From Clostridiales bacterium (GTDB lineage Bacteria > Bacillota > Clostridia > Oscillospirales > Oscillospiraceae), in contig QALX01000005.1 in the NCBI GenBank assembly GCA_003150485.1, positions 1 through 21,827 on the forward strand: a stretch of 21,827 nucleotides of DNA, in the 5' to 3' direction. Shown one piece after another: positions 1 to 8,505 of the stretch. Below the pieces are notes generated by a model. The model searched no databases. It was not told where the DNA came from and saw only the letters and a program-made list of their open reading frames with translations. The position numbers and the translations under genes were made by a program. Each line of letters opens with the position of its first letter. Positions within the stretch are counted from its first letter, which is position 1.

Positions 1-302
<302 letters not shown>

Positions 303-507
303 ATGGTATCTAAACGGCCAAAGCCGATTAAATCAATCTTATCGAATGTCTAAATCTTAGCATTCAAAGAAAATGACTTGGTTATGATTTTCATCATCCA
401 AGCTAATAAAAGAAATCTTATCTGGTGCTTTAAGCTTGTTTCACGTTGTTTAATTTACAAGGTACACAGCGCTGTTTTTCGAGGTTTTCCTCGGCGACAG
501 CTCATTT
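303..507 (-). other. rRNA operon leader with boxA-like element
   Basis: This is the transcribed leader between the proximal rRNA promoter and the 16S gene. The complement of about 444-465 reads TACCTTGTAAATTAAACAAC. It resembles the boxA-like antitermination sequence of Firmicute rRNA leaders, where a CTTTGAAAACTAAAC-type core binds NusB/S10; that assignment is inference. The leader is AT-rich and no open frame in it looks like a gene. Confidence 0.55.
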
Positions 508-536
508 AGTTTAGCACACTCAAAACCGTTTGTCAA
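508..536 (-). promoter_or_regulatory. rRNA operon promoter, proximal
   Basis: On the minus strand a perfect -35 TTGACA (531-536) is followed by a 17-base spacer and the -10 TAAACT (508-513). It lies about 200 bases before the 16S gene and about 120 bases downstream of a second similar promoter, an arrangement typical of tandem rRNA promoters. Confidence 0.85.
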
Positions 537-624
537 GAACTTTTTTCGCTCACCGCTGAGCAACTTTCCGTTCTCTGTGCGGCTTGCTTTCCAGTTTTTG
601 GTCGGCTCTCTCGAGCGCTTGCTT

Positions 625-653
625 AGTATACTAAATCTCCCCCTCTTTGTCAA
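625..653 (-). promoter_or_regulatory. rRNA operon promoter, distal
   Basis: On the minus strand a perfect -35 TTGACA (648-653), a 17-base spacer and the -10 TATACT (625-630) form a near-consensus sigma-A promoter. The sequence just upstream (654-690) is very rich in A on the transcribed strand, like an UP element that raises rRNA promoter strength. It sits about 100 bases after the end of the gerB-type gene. The 537-751 stretch otherwise holds no gene. Confidence 0.88.
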
Positions 654-751
654 CACCTTTTTTCATTTTTTTCGATTCTTTTTTCTTCGGGTTGTTTCGA
701 CCACTAAATGTGCCGTCTCCCATCTTTTTCTCCGCTATATCTGCTCCTCCT

Positions 752-1831
752 CTACCACTTATGCCGCAGCTTCCCCACTGTCAGGGCCAGCGCGGGCAGG
801 AAATAACCCATCGCCACATTGAACGGCATCCCATATTTTTTATAGTAGCCCTCCATTTCAAAGGAGGATTCAGGCAGCAGCAGACACAGGGGCAGCGTCA
901 GGCAGACCAGCCCCGCCCGGACCACCTCCGGCCGTCTGATGGAAAAAGCACGGCCAAGGGCCTCTCCGGCGGCAAAGATCTTCACCCCGGCCAGGGCGGT
1001 ATCCGACATCACCCACATGGCAGCCACAATGATCTCCATCCCTTGGATTGTCCTCTGGAAGGAGATCTCCTTGGCCAGAGTAAAGAAGGGCACCTGGAGC
1101 CTTGCCGTCAGCTCCGGCCCAAACACCCCGAAAATCTCCACCGCAATCAGCAGCATAGTCACCGCCAGTATCACAAACCACCAGACGATCCCCTTTTTGC
1201 TGCTCCGCCACTTGACCCGGCCCAGCAGGAACGTGGGCGGCACCGCAAAGGCCAGCACAGCGATCATGCGCAGGGTCCCCATGGCTACCTCCCGGGGGTC
1301 GGTGTCCGTGACCGGCCACACATTATATAGTTTCATTTTGGGGGCAGCCATCACCAGAACCACTGCCAGCGTGGTCATCACCACCCAGAACAGAATTTTC
1401 CCGGTACGGGCTAGGGCGCCAAGGCTGCCCCGGCTGATCCAGAGCATCAGCAGCAGCAGCGCCACATAGAACAAGCTCAGTCCGGTCTCGGGGTACACCT
1501 CCGTCACATAGCGCTCGGCGTAAAAACGCAGGTCCTCGATGAGCATAGTGACAATCCAGAAGGTGCTGAGGACGCAGCAGAGCTTCCCCCACCGCTGTCC
1601 CAGGGCCAGCAGGTACAAGTCTCCCATCCCACTGCCCTCCGGCATCCGCTCCAGACAGCGGAACAGGAAATAAAACAACACCCCCAGCGGAATCACCACG
1701 GGAAAGGTAATCAGCCAGCTGGCCCGTCCCGCCCCCGCAGTCCGGAGCGGAATCGCATGAATCAGCGGCGCCAGCATCATGACAAAGGTCAGGATTCCAA
1801 ATTGCCGTCCAGATATTCTCTCTTCTTCCAC
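752..1831 (-). CDS. Spore germination receptor subunit B, GerAB/GerKB family permease
   Basis: A 359-residue inner-membrane protein of the GerAB family (amino acid-polyamine-organocation superfamily), the integral permease-like subunit that helps bind germinants. About ten hydrophobic segments cover its length, starting with FGILTFVMMLAPLIHAI near residues 12-28, and its size is normal for the family (about 360). The start is GTG, chosen because AAGGAGG stands at the right distance before it and an ISGRQFGIL-like opening is typical of these proteins. It begins 13 bases after the gerC-type stop, whose codon lies against the ribosome binding site, so the three ger genes form one operon in order A-C-B. 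No clear terminator is seen between its stop and the rRNA promoters. Which gerA-type operon this is (gerA, gerB, gerK or another) cannot be decided from the sequence. Confidence 0.9.
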   Translation of the reverse strand: MEEERISGRQFGILTFVMMLAPLIHAIPLRTAGAGRASWLITFPVVIPLGVLFYFLFRCLERMPEGSGMGDLYLLALGQRWGKLCCVLSTFWIVTMLIEDLRFYAERYVTEVYPETGLSLFYVALLLLMLWISRGSLGALARTGKILFWVVMTTLAVVLVMAAPKMKLYNVWPVTDTDPREVAMGTLRMIAVLAFAVPPTFLLGRVKWRSSKKGIVWWFVILAVTMLLIAVEIFGVFGPELTARLQVPFFTLAKEISFQRTIQGMEIIVAAMWVMSDTALAGVKIFAAGEALGRAFSIRRPEVVRAGLVCLTLPLCLLLPESSFEMEGYYKKYGMPFNVAMGYFLPALALTVGKLRHKW

Positions 1832-1844
1832 GCAGATCCTCCTT

Positions 1845-2990
1845 TCAAGATTGCTTTGTCCCCCGGTTCACGTCATAGCTCTGCTTGACCACCGCCCGGG
1901 CAGTCACATGGAACGTCAGGGTTTCCAGCCACTGCTCCCAGCGGGCTTGAATCAACTCCACTCTCCCCGGATACTGGCCGGTGAGCTTCCGCTTCAGGTG
2001 GAGAAAGTCGCCATACGCCTTCTCCTTCTCCAGGGCCGCCGCGGCCTCCTCCGTAATCTGGGCCGCCAGCCGCTCCTCTATTTTTTGCATTTCCGGCGCA
2101 TCCTGGCTGGACGCTTTGCCGCTGACCTCCGCCAGGTCCGCCTTCACATCAAGTTCCGCCGACAGTCCGGTGAGCGTATCCCCCTCCCACTGGGCGCTCC
2201 AGCGGCAGTTGATCCCGACCAGCTTCAGCCCCGCCACGCTGCCGTCCTTTAACGTGATATCCACATGGCCCGACTTCCCCTGGTTCAGCAGCAGACAAGC
2301 TCCCCGGCCTGTTCGGTCGTCCAGCTTCTCCACCAGCCTGGCCTCCTGAAAGAGCGCCATGCCGTCGGTGTTGATGTCGTAATGGTCCGCTTTCTTTTCC
2401 AGCTTCACAACGGGCATCATGGCCCAGCCGTTGTCGTACAGGTCGATGAGAAACTCCCGCACAGTACAGGGCCAGGCCTCCGACTTCAGGGGCAGCATCT
2501 GGCCGATCTCCTGGAGCCGGTCCGTGGCAGAGGAATCCTTACTGGCCGTTTTGTTCACCAGCACGCTGGCCTCCTCCTGCTCCACCAGGAAGAGCAGGGT
2601 GTCCATTCGCATCTCAAAGTCCCGCTGGATATAGTCCAGCACCCGGTTGATCCCCGCCCGGGCCGCCTGTTCCCCCACCACGCATTCGGTCACATGGCCG
2701 TAGGTCACGTGGCCGCTGCCGCTTTTCTGAATCATCTGGCAGGCGGAAAACACGGTCTCGGCCTCCTCGGTCAGAACCAGCGGTTTCCCCGGGCTGCCGT
2801 CCGGGCCCCGCTTCACGCCGCTGGCCACGGTGACCTTGATCCGATCTTTCTCCCGGCTGTCGTCAATGGCAAGGGTGCGCACCAGCTCCACATGGGAGAT
2901 GTCCTGAGACCGGGGCAGAAAGCTGGGGTCACACCCGGTCAGCACCCCCGCCGCCAGGGCGGCACACAATACGATCGCAATCCGTTTCAC
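1845..2990 (-). CDS. Spore germination receptor subunit C, GerAC/GerKC family lipoprotein
   Basis: A 381-residue lipoprotein of the Ger(x)C family, the membrane-anchored outer subunit of the nutrient germinant receptor. It opens KRIAIVLCAALAAGVLTGC, a short basic and hydrophobic signal ending in an LTGC lipobox with Cys at about residue 20. The body carries family features such as HVELVRTLAID and a KTAS..SATDRLQEI segment. The start is GTG at 2988-2990, which overlaps the TGA of the gerA-type gene as GTGA, with GGAGG six bases upstream, so the two are translationally coupled. The same frame is open further upstream, but that part lies over the gerA-type gene and has no family match. Length is normal for the family. 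Confidence 0.92.
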   Translation of the reverse strand: MKRIAIVLCAALAAGVLTGCDPSFLPRSQDISHVELVRTLAIDDSREKDRIKVTVASGVKRGPDGSPGKPLVLTEEAETVFSACQMIQKSGSGHVTYGHVTECVVGEQAARAGINRVLDYIQRDFEMRMDTLLFLVEQEEASVLVNKTASKDSSATDRLQEIGQMLPLKSEAWPCTVREFLIDLYDNGWAMMPVVKLEKKADHYDINTDGMALFQEARLVEKLDDRTGRGACLLLNQGKSGHVDITLKDGSVAGLKLVGINCRWSAQWEGDTLTGLSAELDVKADLAEVSGKASSQDAPEMQKIEERLAAQITEEAAAALEKEKAYGDFLHLKRKLTGQYPGRVELIQARWEQWLETLTFHVTARAVVKQSYDVNRGTKQS

Positions 2991-4474
2991 TTCTGCCTCC
3001 GTTTCCCCTCCGGCCCCAGAGACAGAACCCGGAGCTTGATGGAGGGCATGGGCCCCCGCAGCACCCACTCGCCGCCGCTCTGCTGCCAGGCGCCCGGCGC
3101 GAAGGGGGTCAGGTAGCTCACGCCAAAGTTTTTGATCTTGGCCAGCTGATACACCACCCCCGTGGTCACGATCATCAGCCCAAACAGCCCGGCGAAGCAG
3201 GCCCCCAGGGCCGCCGCGAACCGCCAAACCCGCAGGCCGTTGGAAAAGTCCTGATAGGGGATGGTAAAGCCCGCCATCCCCGCCGCCGCCGCCACGATAA
3301 TCACTGCCGGCGAGACAATCTTCGCATCCACCGCCGCCTGTCCCACCACCAGGGCGCCGATGATGGACACGCTCTGGCCGATGGTGTTGGGCAGGCGCAG
3401 CCCGGCCTCCTGGAGCACCTCGAAGGCCAGCAGCATCACCAGCACCTCAAACTGGGTGGAAAAGGGCACGTCCAGCTTGCTGGCCATGATGGACAGGGCC
3501 AGCTGGGTGGGGATCATCTGCAAGTGGAAGGCGGTCATGGCGATGAAGAACCCGGGCAGCAGCACGCTGACAATCATGCAGGCGTAGCGGAGCAGGATCA
3601 GCAGGCTGGCGGTAAACCAGTGGTAGCTCCGGTCCTGGGGGGCCCGGAGGAACTGGTTCAGATCGCAGGGCAGCAGGCAGCCCATGGGAATCCCGTCCAC
3701 CAGCATCCCCACCCGGCCGTCCATCAGGCCCCGGCAGAACCGGTCCGGCCGCTCGGTGAATACCACCTGGGGGAACACCGTGCGCCGGCTGTCCACAATG
3801 TATTCCTCAATGTCCGCCACGCTGAGCAGGGCGTCCACATCTATGGCCCGGATCCGTTCCTCCACCTGGCGCACCAGCGCCGGGTTGGTCACTCCCTCCA
3901 CCCAAAGCACATCCACCGCCGTGCTGGAGGTCCGGCCCACCGACTGTTCCGAAATCTTCACCTGGGCCGACTTCAGCCGCCGCCGGACCAGGGAGGTGGA
4001 GGTGCGCACGCTCTCCACAAAGGAGTCCCGGGCCCCCTTGCCCTCGGTCTCGTTCTCCGGGCTCTCCACGCTGCGCTTCTCCTCGGTGGGCACGGAGCAG
4101 GTCACCACTCCGTCAGCGAGAAAAATTCCGCAGCTGCCCTCCAGCATGGCCTCCACCGTGTCGTCCACCGTCAACTGGACCGTCACGTCCAGGTTCCAGA
4201 CGTTCCCTCCCAGTATCTTTCCCACCTGGGTGGCGCTGGGGGGAACCGGTCCGGCAATCAGCGGCCGCAGCACGTAGTCGTTGAGCCGCTCGCTCTTCAC
4301 CAGGCCGTCCACCCAGCACACGGTCCCCCGGCCACCCTCGGCCAGGGTGATCTCCCGGTGGGCAAAGTCCACGCAGTTGGAAAAGGCCGCTTCCACCGAC
4401 TCCAGGTTCAGGGGCAGGTCATAGACCGGCTTCTTTTTCTCGTGGTGGGGAACATATTCTCTGTTGTACCGCAT
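2987..4474 (-). CDS. Spore germination receptor subunit A, GerAA/GerKA family
   Basis: A 495-residue subunit of the nutrient germinant receptor in the spore inner membrane. The N-terminal half (to about residue 290) is soluble. The C-terminal half holds about five membrane segments, with the family hallmarks RLPNTIGQSVSIIGALVVGQ and TIPYQDFSNGLRVWRF. The protein ends in a basic tail and is of usual family length (450-550). The ATG start has GGGGAG eight bases before it. It is the first gene of the A-C-B operon. The -10-like CATACTA at 4497-4503 suggests forespore expression. Confidence 0.93.
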   Translation of the reverse strand: MRYNREYVPHHEKKKPVYDLPLNLESVEAAFSNCVDFAHREITLAEGGRGTVCWVDGLVKSERLNDYVLRPLIAGPVPPSATQVGKILGGNVWNLDVTVQLTVDDTVEAMLEGSCGIFLADGVVTCSVPTEEKRSVESPENETEGKGARDSFVESVRTSTSLVRRRLKSAQVKISEQSVGRTSSTAVDVLWVEGVTNPALVRQVEERIRAIDVDALLSVADIEEYIVDSRRTVFPQVVFTERPDRFCRGLMDGRVGMLVDGIPMGCLLPCDLNQFLRAPQDRSYHWFTASLLILLRYACMIVSVLLPGFFIAMTAFHLQMIPTQLALSIMASKLDVPFSTQFEVLVMLLAFEVLQEAGLRLPNTIGQSVSIIGALVVGQAAVDAKIVSPAVIIVAAAAGMAGFTIPYQDFSNGLRVWRFAAALGACFAGLFGLMIVTTGVVYQLAKIKNFGVSYLTPFAPGAWQQSGGEWVLRGPMPSIKLRVLSLGPEGKRRQK

Positions 4475-4496
4475 GAAATCTCCCCTTTCTCCGGCC

Positions 4497-4503
4497 TAGT
4501 ATG
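4497..4503 (-). promoter_or_regulatory. Candidate sigma-G (sigma-F) -10 element of the ger operon
   Basis: The minus strand reads CATACTA, an exact match to the -10 motif of forespore sigma factors G and F. It lies 22 bases before the gerA-type ATG, leaving room for a short leader with the ribosome binding site. gerA-type operons are known to be sigma-G dependent in Bacillus and Clostridium. The -35 region 15-18 bases further up is poor (TTCAAA or GTTTCA), so the call rests on the -10 and the context. Confidence 0.5.
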
Positions 4504-4525
4504 CCCAGACAATCCCAATTTGAAA

Positions 4526-4553
4526 CGCCGGGACGGCTTTTTCCGTCCCGGCG
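4526..4553 (-). terminator. Hairpin terminator after the capA-type gene
   Basis: Perfect 11-base stem (CGCCGGGACGG with its complement) and a six-base loop, starting 12 bases after the capA-type stop. On the minus strand it is followed by TTTCAAATT, a short U run. It also separates this unit from the ger operon, whose promoter lies just beyond. Confidence 0.8.
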
Positions 4554-4565
4554 CAGTCGCTTTCC

Positions 4566-5669
4566 CTATTCTGTTTGATAGACCGTGCCATCCGGCCGAA
4601 TCCCGGCGTTGACGGAGATGGACTCCAACAGGTCATAGACCGGCTTCCCCTCCGCCAGCAGCCGGGTCTCATATCCGGACTGGAGGGCGGGCACCACAGC
4701 AGCGGACAATTCCCAATCCGCCCGGCTCCCGGTCACCGTCAGCTCCAGCAGGCAGGTCTCCAGCTCCTTCTCGTTGAACCAGAAGTTCCCCAGGCTGTAG
4801 AACACCGGCACACCTTTATAATATTCTATCCCCTGGAGGCAGTGGGAGTGGGTGCCCACGATTACGTCCGCCCCGGCGTCGATATAGGTCCGGGCGGTGG
4901 AGCGCTGAACCTCCTCCAGAGTGTAGCTGTACTCGGTGCCCCAGTGGACGCAGCACACCACCACGTCCGCCTTCTGCTCCGCCTGGGCAATCACCTGCTC
5001 AAAGCGCTCCGTGTCATAGCAGCGGAGCACCCCGGGCGAATCGGGCCCCGCCTCCGGGGTCATGACGTTTTTCTCCGCCCGGGTGGCGTTGACAATGGCC
5101 ACCGTCAGGCCGTCCAGCTCGTAGTACGCCGGGGTCATGGCCTCTTCCAGATTCCGGCCCGCCCCTACCCAGTCGATTCCGGCGTTTTGCAGGGTGTCCA
5201 GGGTGTCGGAAAACGCCTCCCCGCCGTAGTCAAACACGTGGTTGTTGGCCAGGGTCGCCACGTCCACCCCCAAGGTATTCCAGATGGACACGTTCTCTGG
5301 CCTGGACCGGAAGGTGTAGGCCTTCCCCGCCATGGGGGCGCCCCGGTCCGAGAAGGCAAACTCGTTGTTGACGCAGCACAGATCCGCCGCATTCATCCGC
5401 TGAATCAGGGCCGGGTCGATGCAGGCGGAGAGGTCTCCCCCCTGGCTCCGGAGGTGCTGCATGACGCACCAGCTGTCATCCAGGTTCACGTCTCCGGCGA
5501 AGGCCAGGGTGATCTCCGCCGTTTCCTCTGCCGGCGGTTCCTCCTGCTGTACCGCCGGCGCCGCGGAACCAGCCGCACCGGCGGAACCGGGTTCCTCCGC
5601 CCCACCGCAGCCGCAAACCGTTCCCAACAGCGCCGCCGTCAGCAGCAGTGCCCATCCTTTTTTCTTCAT
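4566..5669 (-). CDS. CapA family metallophosphatase-like lipoprotein
   Basis: A 367-residue exported protein of the CapA/YwtB family, related to a poly-gamma-glutamate capsule biosynthesis protein with a calcineurin-like metallophosphatase fold. It begins MKKKGWALLLTAALLGTVCG and continues with Cys21, a likely lipid anchor. A Glu/Pro/Ala-rich spacer follows (about 23-50). Fold motifs are GDVNLDD at about 60, NNEFAFSDRG, LANNHVFDYG, CVHWGTEYS, GADVIVGTHSHCLQG and YSLGNFWF, so the metal ligands look intact. The ATG at 5669 is preferred over one 33 bases upstream because GAGGAGG precedes it and the signal sequence starts there. No other capsule genes are nearby, so its substrate is unknown. It lies 68 bases after metG on the same strand. 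Confidence 0.9.
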   Translation of the reverse strand: MKKKGWALLLTAALLGTVCGCGGAEEPGSAGAAGSAAPAVQQEEPPAEETAEITLAFAGDVNLDDSWCVMQHLRSQGGDLSACIDPALIQRMNAADLCCVNNEFAFSDRGAPMAGKAYTFRSRPENVSIWNTLGVDVATLANNHVFDYGGEAFSDTLDTLQNAGIDWVGAGRNLEEAMTPAYYELDGLTVAIVNATRAEKNVMTPEAGPDSPGVLRCYDTERFEQVIAQAEQKADVVVCCVHWGTEYSYTLEEVQRSTARTYIDAGADVIVGTHSHCLQGIEYYKGVPVFYSLGNFWFNEKELETCLLELTVTGSRADWELSAAVVPALQSGYETRLLAEGKPVYDLLESISVNAGIRPDGTVYQTE

Positions 5670-5690
5670 ACACGCCTCCTCAGCAGTGGA

Positions 5691-5720
5691 CAACCCCGCC
5701 AAATCACTCTGGCGGGGTTG
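5691..5720 (-). terminator. Hairpin between metG and the capA-type gene
   Basis: Perfect ten-base stem (CAACCCCGCC with its complement) and ten-base loop, starting 18 bases after the metG stop. No U run follows on either strand, so it may terminate weakly, stabilise the metG message end, or reduce expression of the downstream gene. It ends about 20 bases before the capA-type start. Confidence 0.5.
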
Positions 5721-5737
5721 CAGAAATCACAGTCGTC

Positions 5738-7684
5738 TCAGCAGAACTTTGCGCCCGCCTCAATGGCATCGTCCAACAGAATCAAGGTCAGCTTGTCGCC
5801 CTTTTCGGCGCTGAGCAGCATACCGCAGCTCTCCTGGCCCATCATCTTCCGGGGGGCCAGGTTGGTGACGGCCACCACGGTCTTGCCCACCAGCTCCTCG
5901 GGCTTGTAGTAGGCGGCGATGCCGGAGAGGATCTGGCGGTCCCTGCCGGAGCCGTCGTCCAGGATGAACTTCAGCAGCTTCTTGCTCTTCTTCACGTTCT
6001 CGCAGCTCTTGACCTTGCAGACGGTCATGTCCACCTTCTCAAAGGCGTCGAAGTCGATCTCGTCCTTGAACTCCACGGCGGGGCCCGCGGCGGCAGCCTT
6101 GGCGGCGGCCTCCAGCTCCTCCAGCTCCTCCAGCACCTTCAACTCCTTGTCCATGTCGATGCGGGGGAACAGGTTCTCGCCCTTGGTGACGGTGACGGTC
6201 CCGGGCAGCAGGCCCCAGGTTCCGGCATCCTCCCAACCGGTGCGTTCCGCGCCGATCTGGGCAAAGATCTTCCCGCAGGTGTCCGGGATGAATGGGGTCA
6301 GCAGAATGGCGCAGATGCGCACCGCCTCCAGCAGGTTGTACAGCACCCGAGCCAGCCGGGGCTTGTCCTCCTGGGTCTTGGCCAGCACCCAGGGGGCGTT
6401 CTCGTCGATATACTTGTTGGCCCGGGAGATCACCTCAAAGATCTCCACCAGGGCGGTCTGGAAGGTATACTCCTCCATGAGCCCGTGGTACTTCTCCTTC
6501 AGGCCCCCGGCCAGGGCGATCAGCTCAGCATCCTTTTCCTCGTCCGCCCGCTGGTCCGCCGGCAGGGTGCCGCCGAAGTACTTCACCGCCATGGCGGTGG
6601 TACGGCTGACCAGGTTGCCCAGGTCGTTGGCCAGGTCGATGTTGATGCGCTTGATGAGGCTCTCGTTGGAGAAGTTGCCGTCGCTGCCGAAGGGGAACTC
6701 CCGGAGCAGGTAGTAGCGCAGGGCGTCCACGCCGTAGCGCTGGGCTAGAACCACGGGATCCACCACGTTGCCCTTGCTCTTGGACATCTTGCCGCCGCCC
6801 AGCAGCAGCCAGCCGTGGCCGTAGACCTTCTTGGGCAGGGGCAGCTCCAGGCTCATGAGCATGGCGGGCCAGATGATGGAGTGGAACCGGACAATCTCCT
6901 TGCCGATGAAGTGGACATCACAGGGCCAGTACTTTTCGAAGTCATCATACCTGTCGTTCAGATAGCCCAGGGCGGTGATATAGTTGCTCAGGGCGTCCAC
7001 CCAGACGTAGACCACGTGGCCCGGATCAAAGGTGACGGGGATGCCCCAGGTGAAGCTGGTGCGGCTGACGCACAGGTCCTCCAGGCCGGGCTTGACGAAG
7101 TTGTTCATCATCTCGTTCCGGCGGCTCTCCGGCTCCAGGAAGCCGGGGACGCTGAGCAGTTCTTCGATCTGCTTCTGGTACTTGGACAGGCGGAAGAAAT
7201 AGGCTTCCTCCTCGGCGTCCTGCACCTCCCGGCCGCAGTCGGGGCACTTGCCGTCCACCAGCTGGGACTCGGTCCAGAAGGACTCGCAGGGCACGCAGTA
7301 CTTGCCCTTATAGGCGCCCTTGTAGATGTCGCCCTTGTCGTGCATCTTTTTGAAAATCTCCTGGATGCTCTTGACGTGGTAGTCGTCGGTGGTGCGGATG
7401 AACCGGTCGTTGGAGATGTTCATCAGCTTCCACAGATCCCGGATGCCGCCTTTGGCGTCCACAATATTGTCTACAAACTGCTGGGGGGTGATCCCGGCGG
7501 CCTTGGCCTTTTGCTCGATCTTCAGGCCGTGCTCATCGGTGCCGGTGAGGAAGAGCACGTCGTAGCCGCACATCCGCTTGTACCGGGCCATCACGTCGGT
7601 GGCCACGGTGCAGTAGGTGTGCCCGATGTGCAGCTTGTCCGAGGGGTAGTAGATCGGGGTGGTGATATAAAACTTTTCTGCCAT
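5738..7684 (-). CDS. metG: Methionyl-tRNA synthetase
   Basis: A 648-residue class I aminoacyl-tRNA synthetase that joins methionine to its tRNA in the cytoplasm. The catalytic N-terminal domain has the HIGH motif at residues 19-22 and KMSKS at 299-303. A zinc knuckle is formed by Cys130, Cys133, Cys147 and Cys150. The anticodon-binding helical domain follows. The last 110 or so residues (from FDAFEKVDMTVCKV) form the OB-fold tRNA-binding domain found in dimeric Firmicute-type MetRS. Length is normal. The ATG has AAAGGAGG ten bases upstream. A consensus promoter (7806-7834) and a leader of about 115 bases with hairpins precede it; no T-box element is visible. Confidence 0.98.
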   Translation of the reverse strand: MAEKFYITTPIYYPSDKLHIGHTYCTVATDVMARYKRMCGYDVLFLTGTDEHGLKIEQKAKAAGITPQQFVDNIVDAKGGIRDLWKLMNISNDRFIRTTDDYHVKSIQEIFKKMHDKGDIYKGAYKGKYCVPCESFWTESQLVDGKCPDCGREVQDAEEEAYFFRLSKYQKQIEELLSVPGFLEPESRRNEMMNNFVKPGLEDLCVSRTSFTWGIPVTFDPGHVVYVWVDALSNYITALGYLNDRYDDFEKYWPCDVHFIGKEIVRFHSIIWPAMLMSLELPLPKKVYGHGWLLLGGGKMSKSKGNVVDPVVLAQRYGVDALRYYLLREFPFGSDGNFSNESLIKRINIDLANDLGNLVSRTTAMAVKYFGGTLPADQRADEEKDAELIALAGGLKEKYHGLMEEYTFQTALVEIFEVISRANKYIDENAPWVLAKTQEDKPRLARVLYNLLEAVRICAILLTPFIPDTCGKIFAQIGAERTGWEDAGTWGLLPGTVTVTKGENLFPRIDMDKELKVLEELEELEAAAKAAAAGPAVEFKDEIDFDAFEKVDMTVCKVKSCENVKKSKKLLKFILDDGSGRDRQILSGIAAYYKPEELVGKTVVAVTNLAPRKMMGQESCGMLLSAEKGDKLTLILLDDAIEAGAKFC

Positions 7685-7740
7685 TTGTAAGCTTCCTCCT
7701 TTGCTGCCTCCGCCGAATGGAAGCGGAAGCGCATGCTCTC

Positions 7741-7785
7741 TTTTCCTTTAGGAAAACAGGCCAGCCCCTTCCGGTACTGGCCTGT
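7741..7785 (-). promoter_or_regulatory. metG leader double hairpin
   Basis: In the untranslated leader of metG the arms 7756-7764 and 7777-7785 (ACAGGCCAG with its complement) form a nine-base stem with a 12-base loop. On the transcribed strand it is followed by a short U run. That run also belongs to a second small palindrome, TTTTCCTTTAGGAAAA (7741-7756). The two structures cannot both form fully. The first starts only about 14 bases from the predicted transcription start. That is very close for a classical attenuator, so a 5' stabiliser or protein-binding hairpin is also possible. Confidence 0.5.
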
Positions 7786-7805
7786 GTAAAGACTCAGATA
7801 GGTTT

Positions 7806-7834
7806 ATTATAGCCCGCCCCGCCCCGTTTGGCAA
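7806..7834 (-). promoter_or_regulatory. metG promoter
   Basis: On the minus strand the -35 TTGCCA (7829-7834) is followed by a 17-base G/C-only spacer apart from two As and the perfect -10 TATAAT (7806-7811). The -10 and early transcribed bases closely resemble those of the promoter at 9180-9207 (21 of 24 bases equal over 7788-7811 versus 9162-9185). Confidence 0.85.
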
Positions 7835-7882
7835 GGGAGAGGGAAGCGGCGCCTGGCAGAAACGCCGCACCGTTTGCGACGG

Positions 7883-8332
7883 TCACGCTGCGGGAACCAT
7901 CCCGCTGACCTGGTAGCGGTACTCCCGACGCTCTCCCAGGCTGCTTCTCACCTGGAACGACGCGTTCACCACCACCTGGCGGCGCTGGGAGGAGTCGCTG
8001 GAGAGCGGCACCGTGCAGCTTCTCTCAATCCGGCCGCCCCGGGCCAGCTCCCAGGTGTGGGCCGCGTCGCCGGTTGTCTCCACCTGCTGGCCGTCCACCA
8101 GGACCTCAAACAGGCGCTGAGAGGTGATGGAGTAATCCCGCTGGCCCTGGTTGCACAGGGAGACCTTGAGGTCCGCCGTATCCCCCGCCTCCGATTGGTC
8201 GGCCACCACCAGCCCCAGGGAAAAGGCGTCTTCCCCCGGCAGCTGAACCGGCCGCTCACAGGTGTAATAGTAGTATCCTAGGCCAGATATCAGGATGGCC
8301 AGGACTATGATGATACGTAATTTCTTCAACAT
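7883..8332 (-). CDS. Membrane-anchored protein of unknown function, 149 aa
   Basis: I do not recognise this protein. Residues 5-22 (LRIIIVLAILISGLGYYY) form one N-terminal membrane anchor or uncleaved signal. The rest is outside the membrane, looks rich in beta strands (repeated DLKVSLCNQ, FEVLVDGQ, RQVVVNASFQV patterns) and could be a small immunoglobulin-like fold. A Cys at residue 25 follows the anchor, without a proper lipobox. The ATG has AAAGGAG seven bases upstream. A strong promoter at 8443-8471 drives it alone, and the metG promoter lies just beyond its stop. Its GC content matches the housekeeping genes better than the AT-rich genes to its right. Confidence 0.75.
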   Translation of the reverse strand: MLKKLRIIIVLAILISGLGYYYYTCERPVQLPGEDAFSLGLVVADQSEAGDTADLKVSLCNQGQRDYSITSQRLFEVLVDGQQVETTGDAAHTWELARGGRIERSCTVPLSSDSSQRRQVVVNASFQVRSSLGERREYRYQVSGMVPAA

Positions 8333-8442
8333 GCTTCGCTCCTTTCTCTTGCGGACTGTCTCATCCTCTTTTTCCTATGTGTTTTAACGCATCCTTTTTC
8401 AAAACTCTTTCCCCTGCTTTTGTATGTGTTTCCAATATTTAT

Positions 8443-8471
8443 ATATTATCTCATAAGCATCGTGCAGTCAA
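8443..8471 (-). promoter_or_regulatory. Promoter of the 149-aa membrane protein gene
   Basis: On the minus strand the -35 TTGACT (8466-8471), a 17-base spacer and the -10 TAATAT (8443-8448) are near consensus. The -10 and following bases, TAATATATAAATATTGGAA, match those of the amidase promoter at 11165-11193 at 18 of 19 positions. Confidence 0.8.
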
Positions 8472-8505
8472 CACACATTACCATTTTAACTATTGAAAAT
8501 AAACA

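Noticed and set aside
2991..3227. Upstream extension of the gerC-type frame
   Set aside because: It overlaps the gerA-type gene; the lipoprotein signal and GGAGG-GTG start lie at 2990.
7685..7805. T-box or SAM riboswitch in the metG leader
   Set aside because: I looked for the T-box core (AGGGTGGNACCGCG) and for a SAM-I-like fold; the leader is too short and neither is present.
7846..7868. Hairpin GCGGCG/CGCCGC after the 149-aa gene as a terminator
   Set aside because: Only six base pairs, an 11-base loop and no U run; not convincing.
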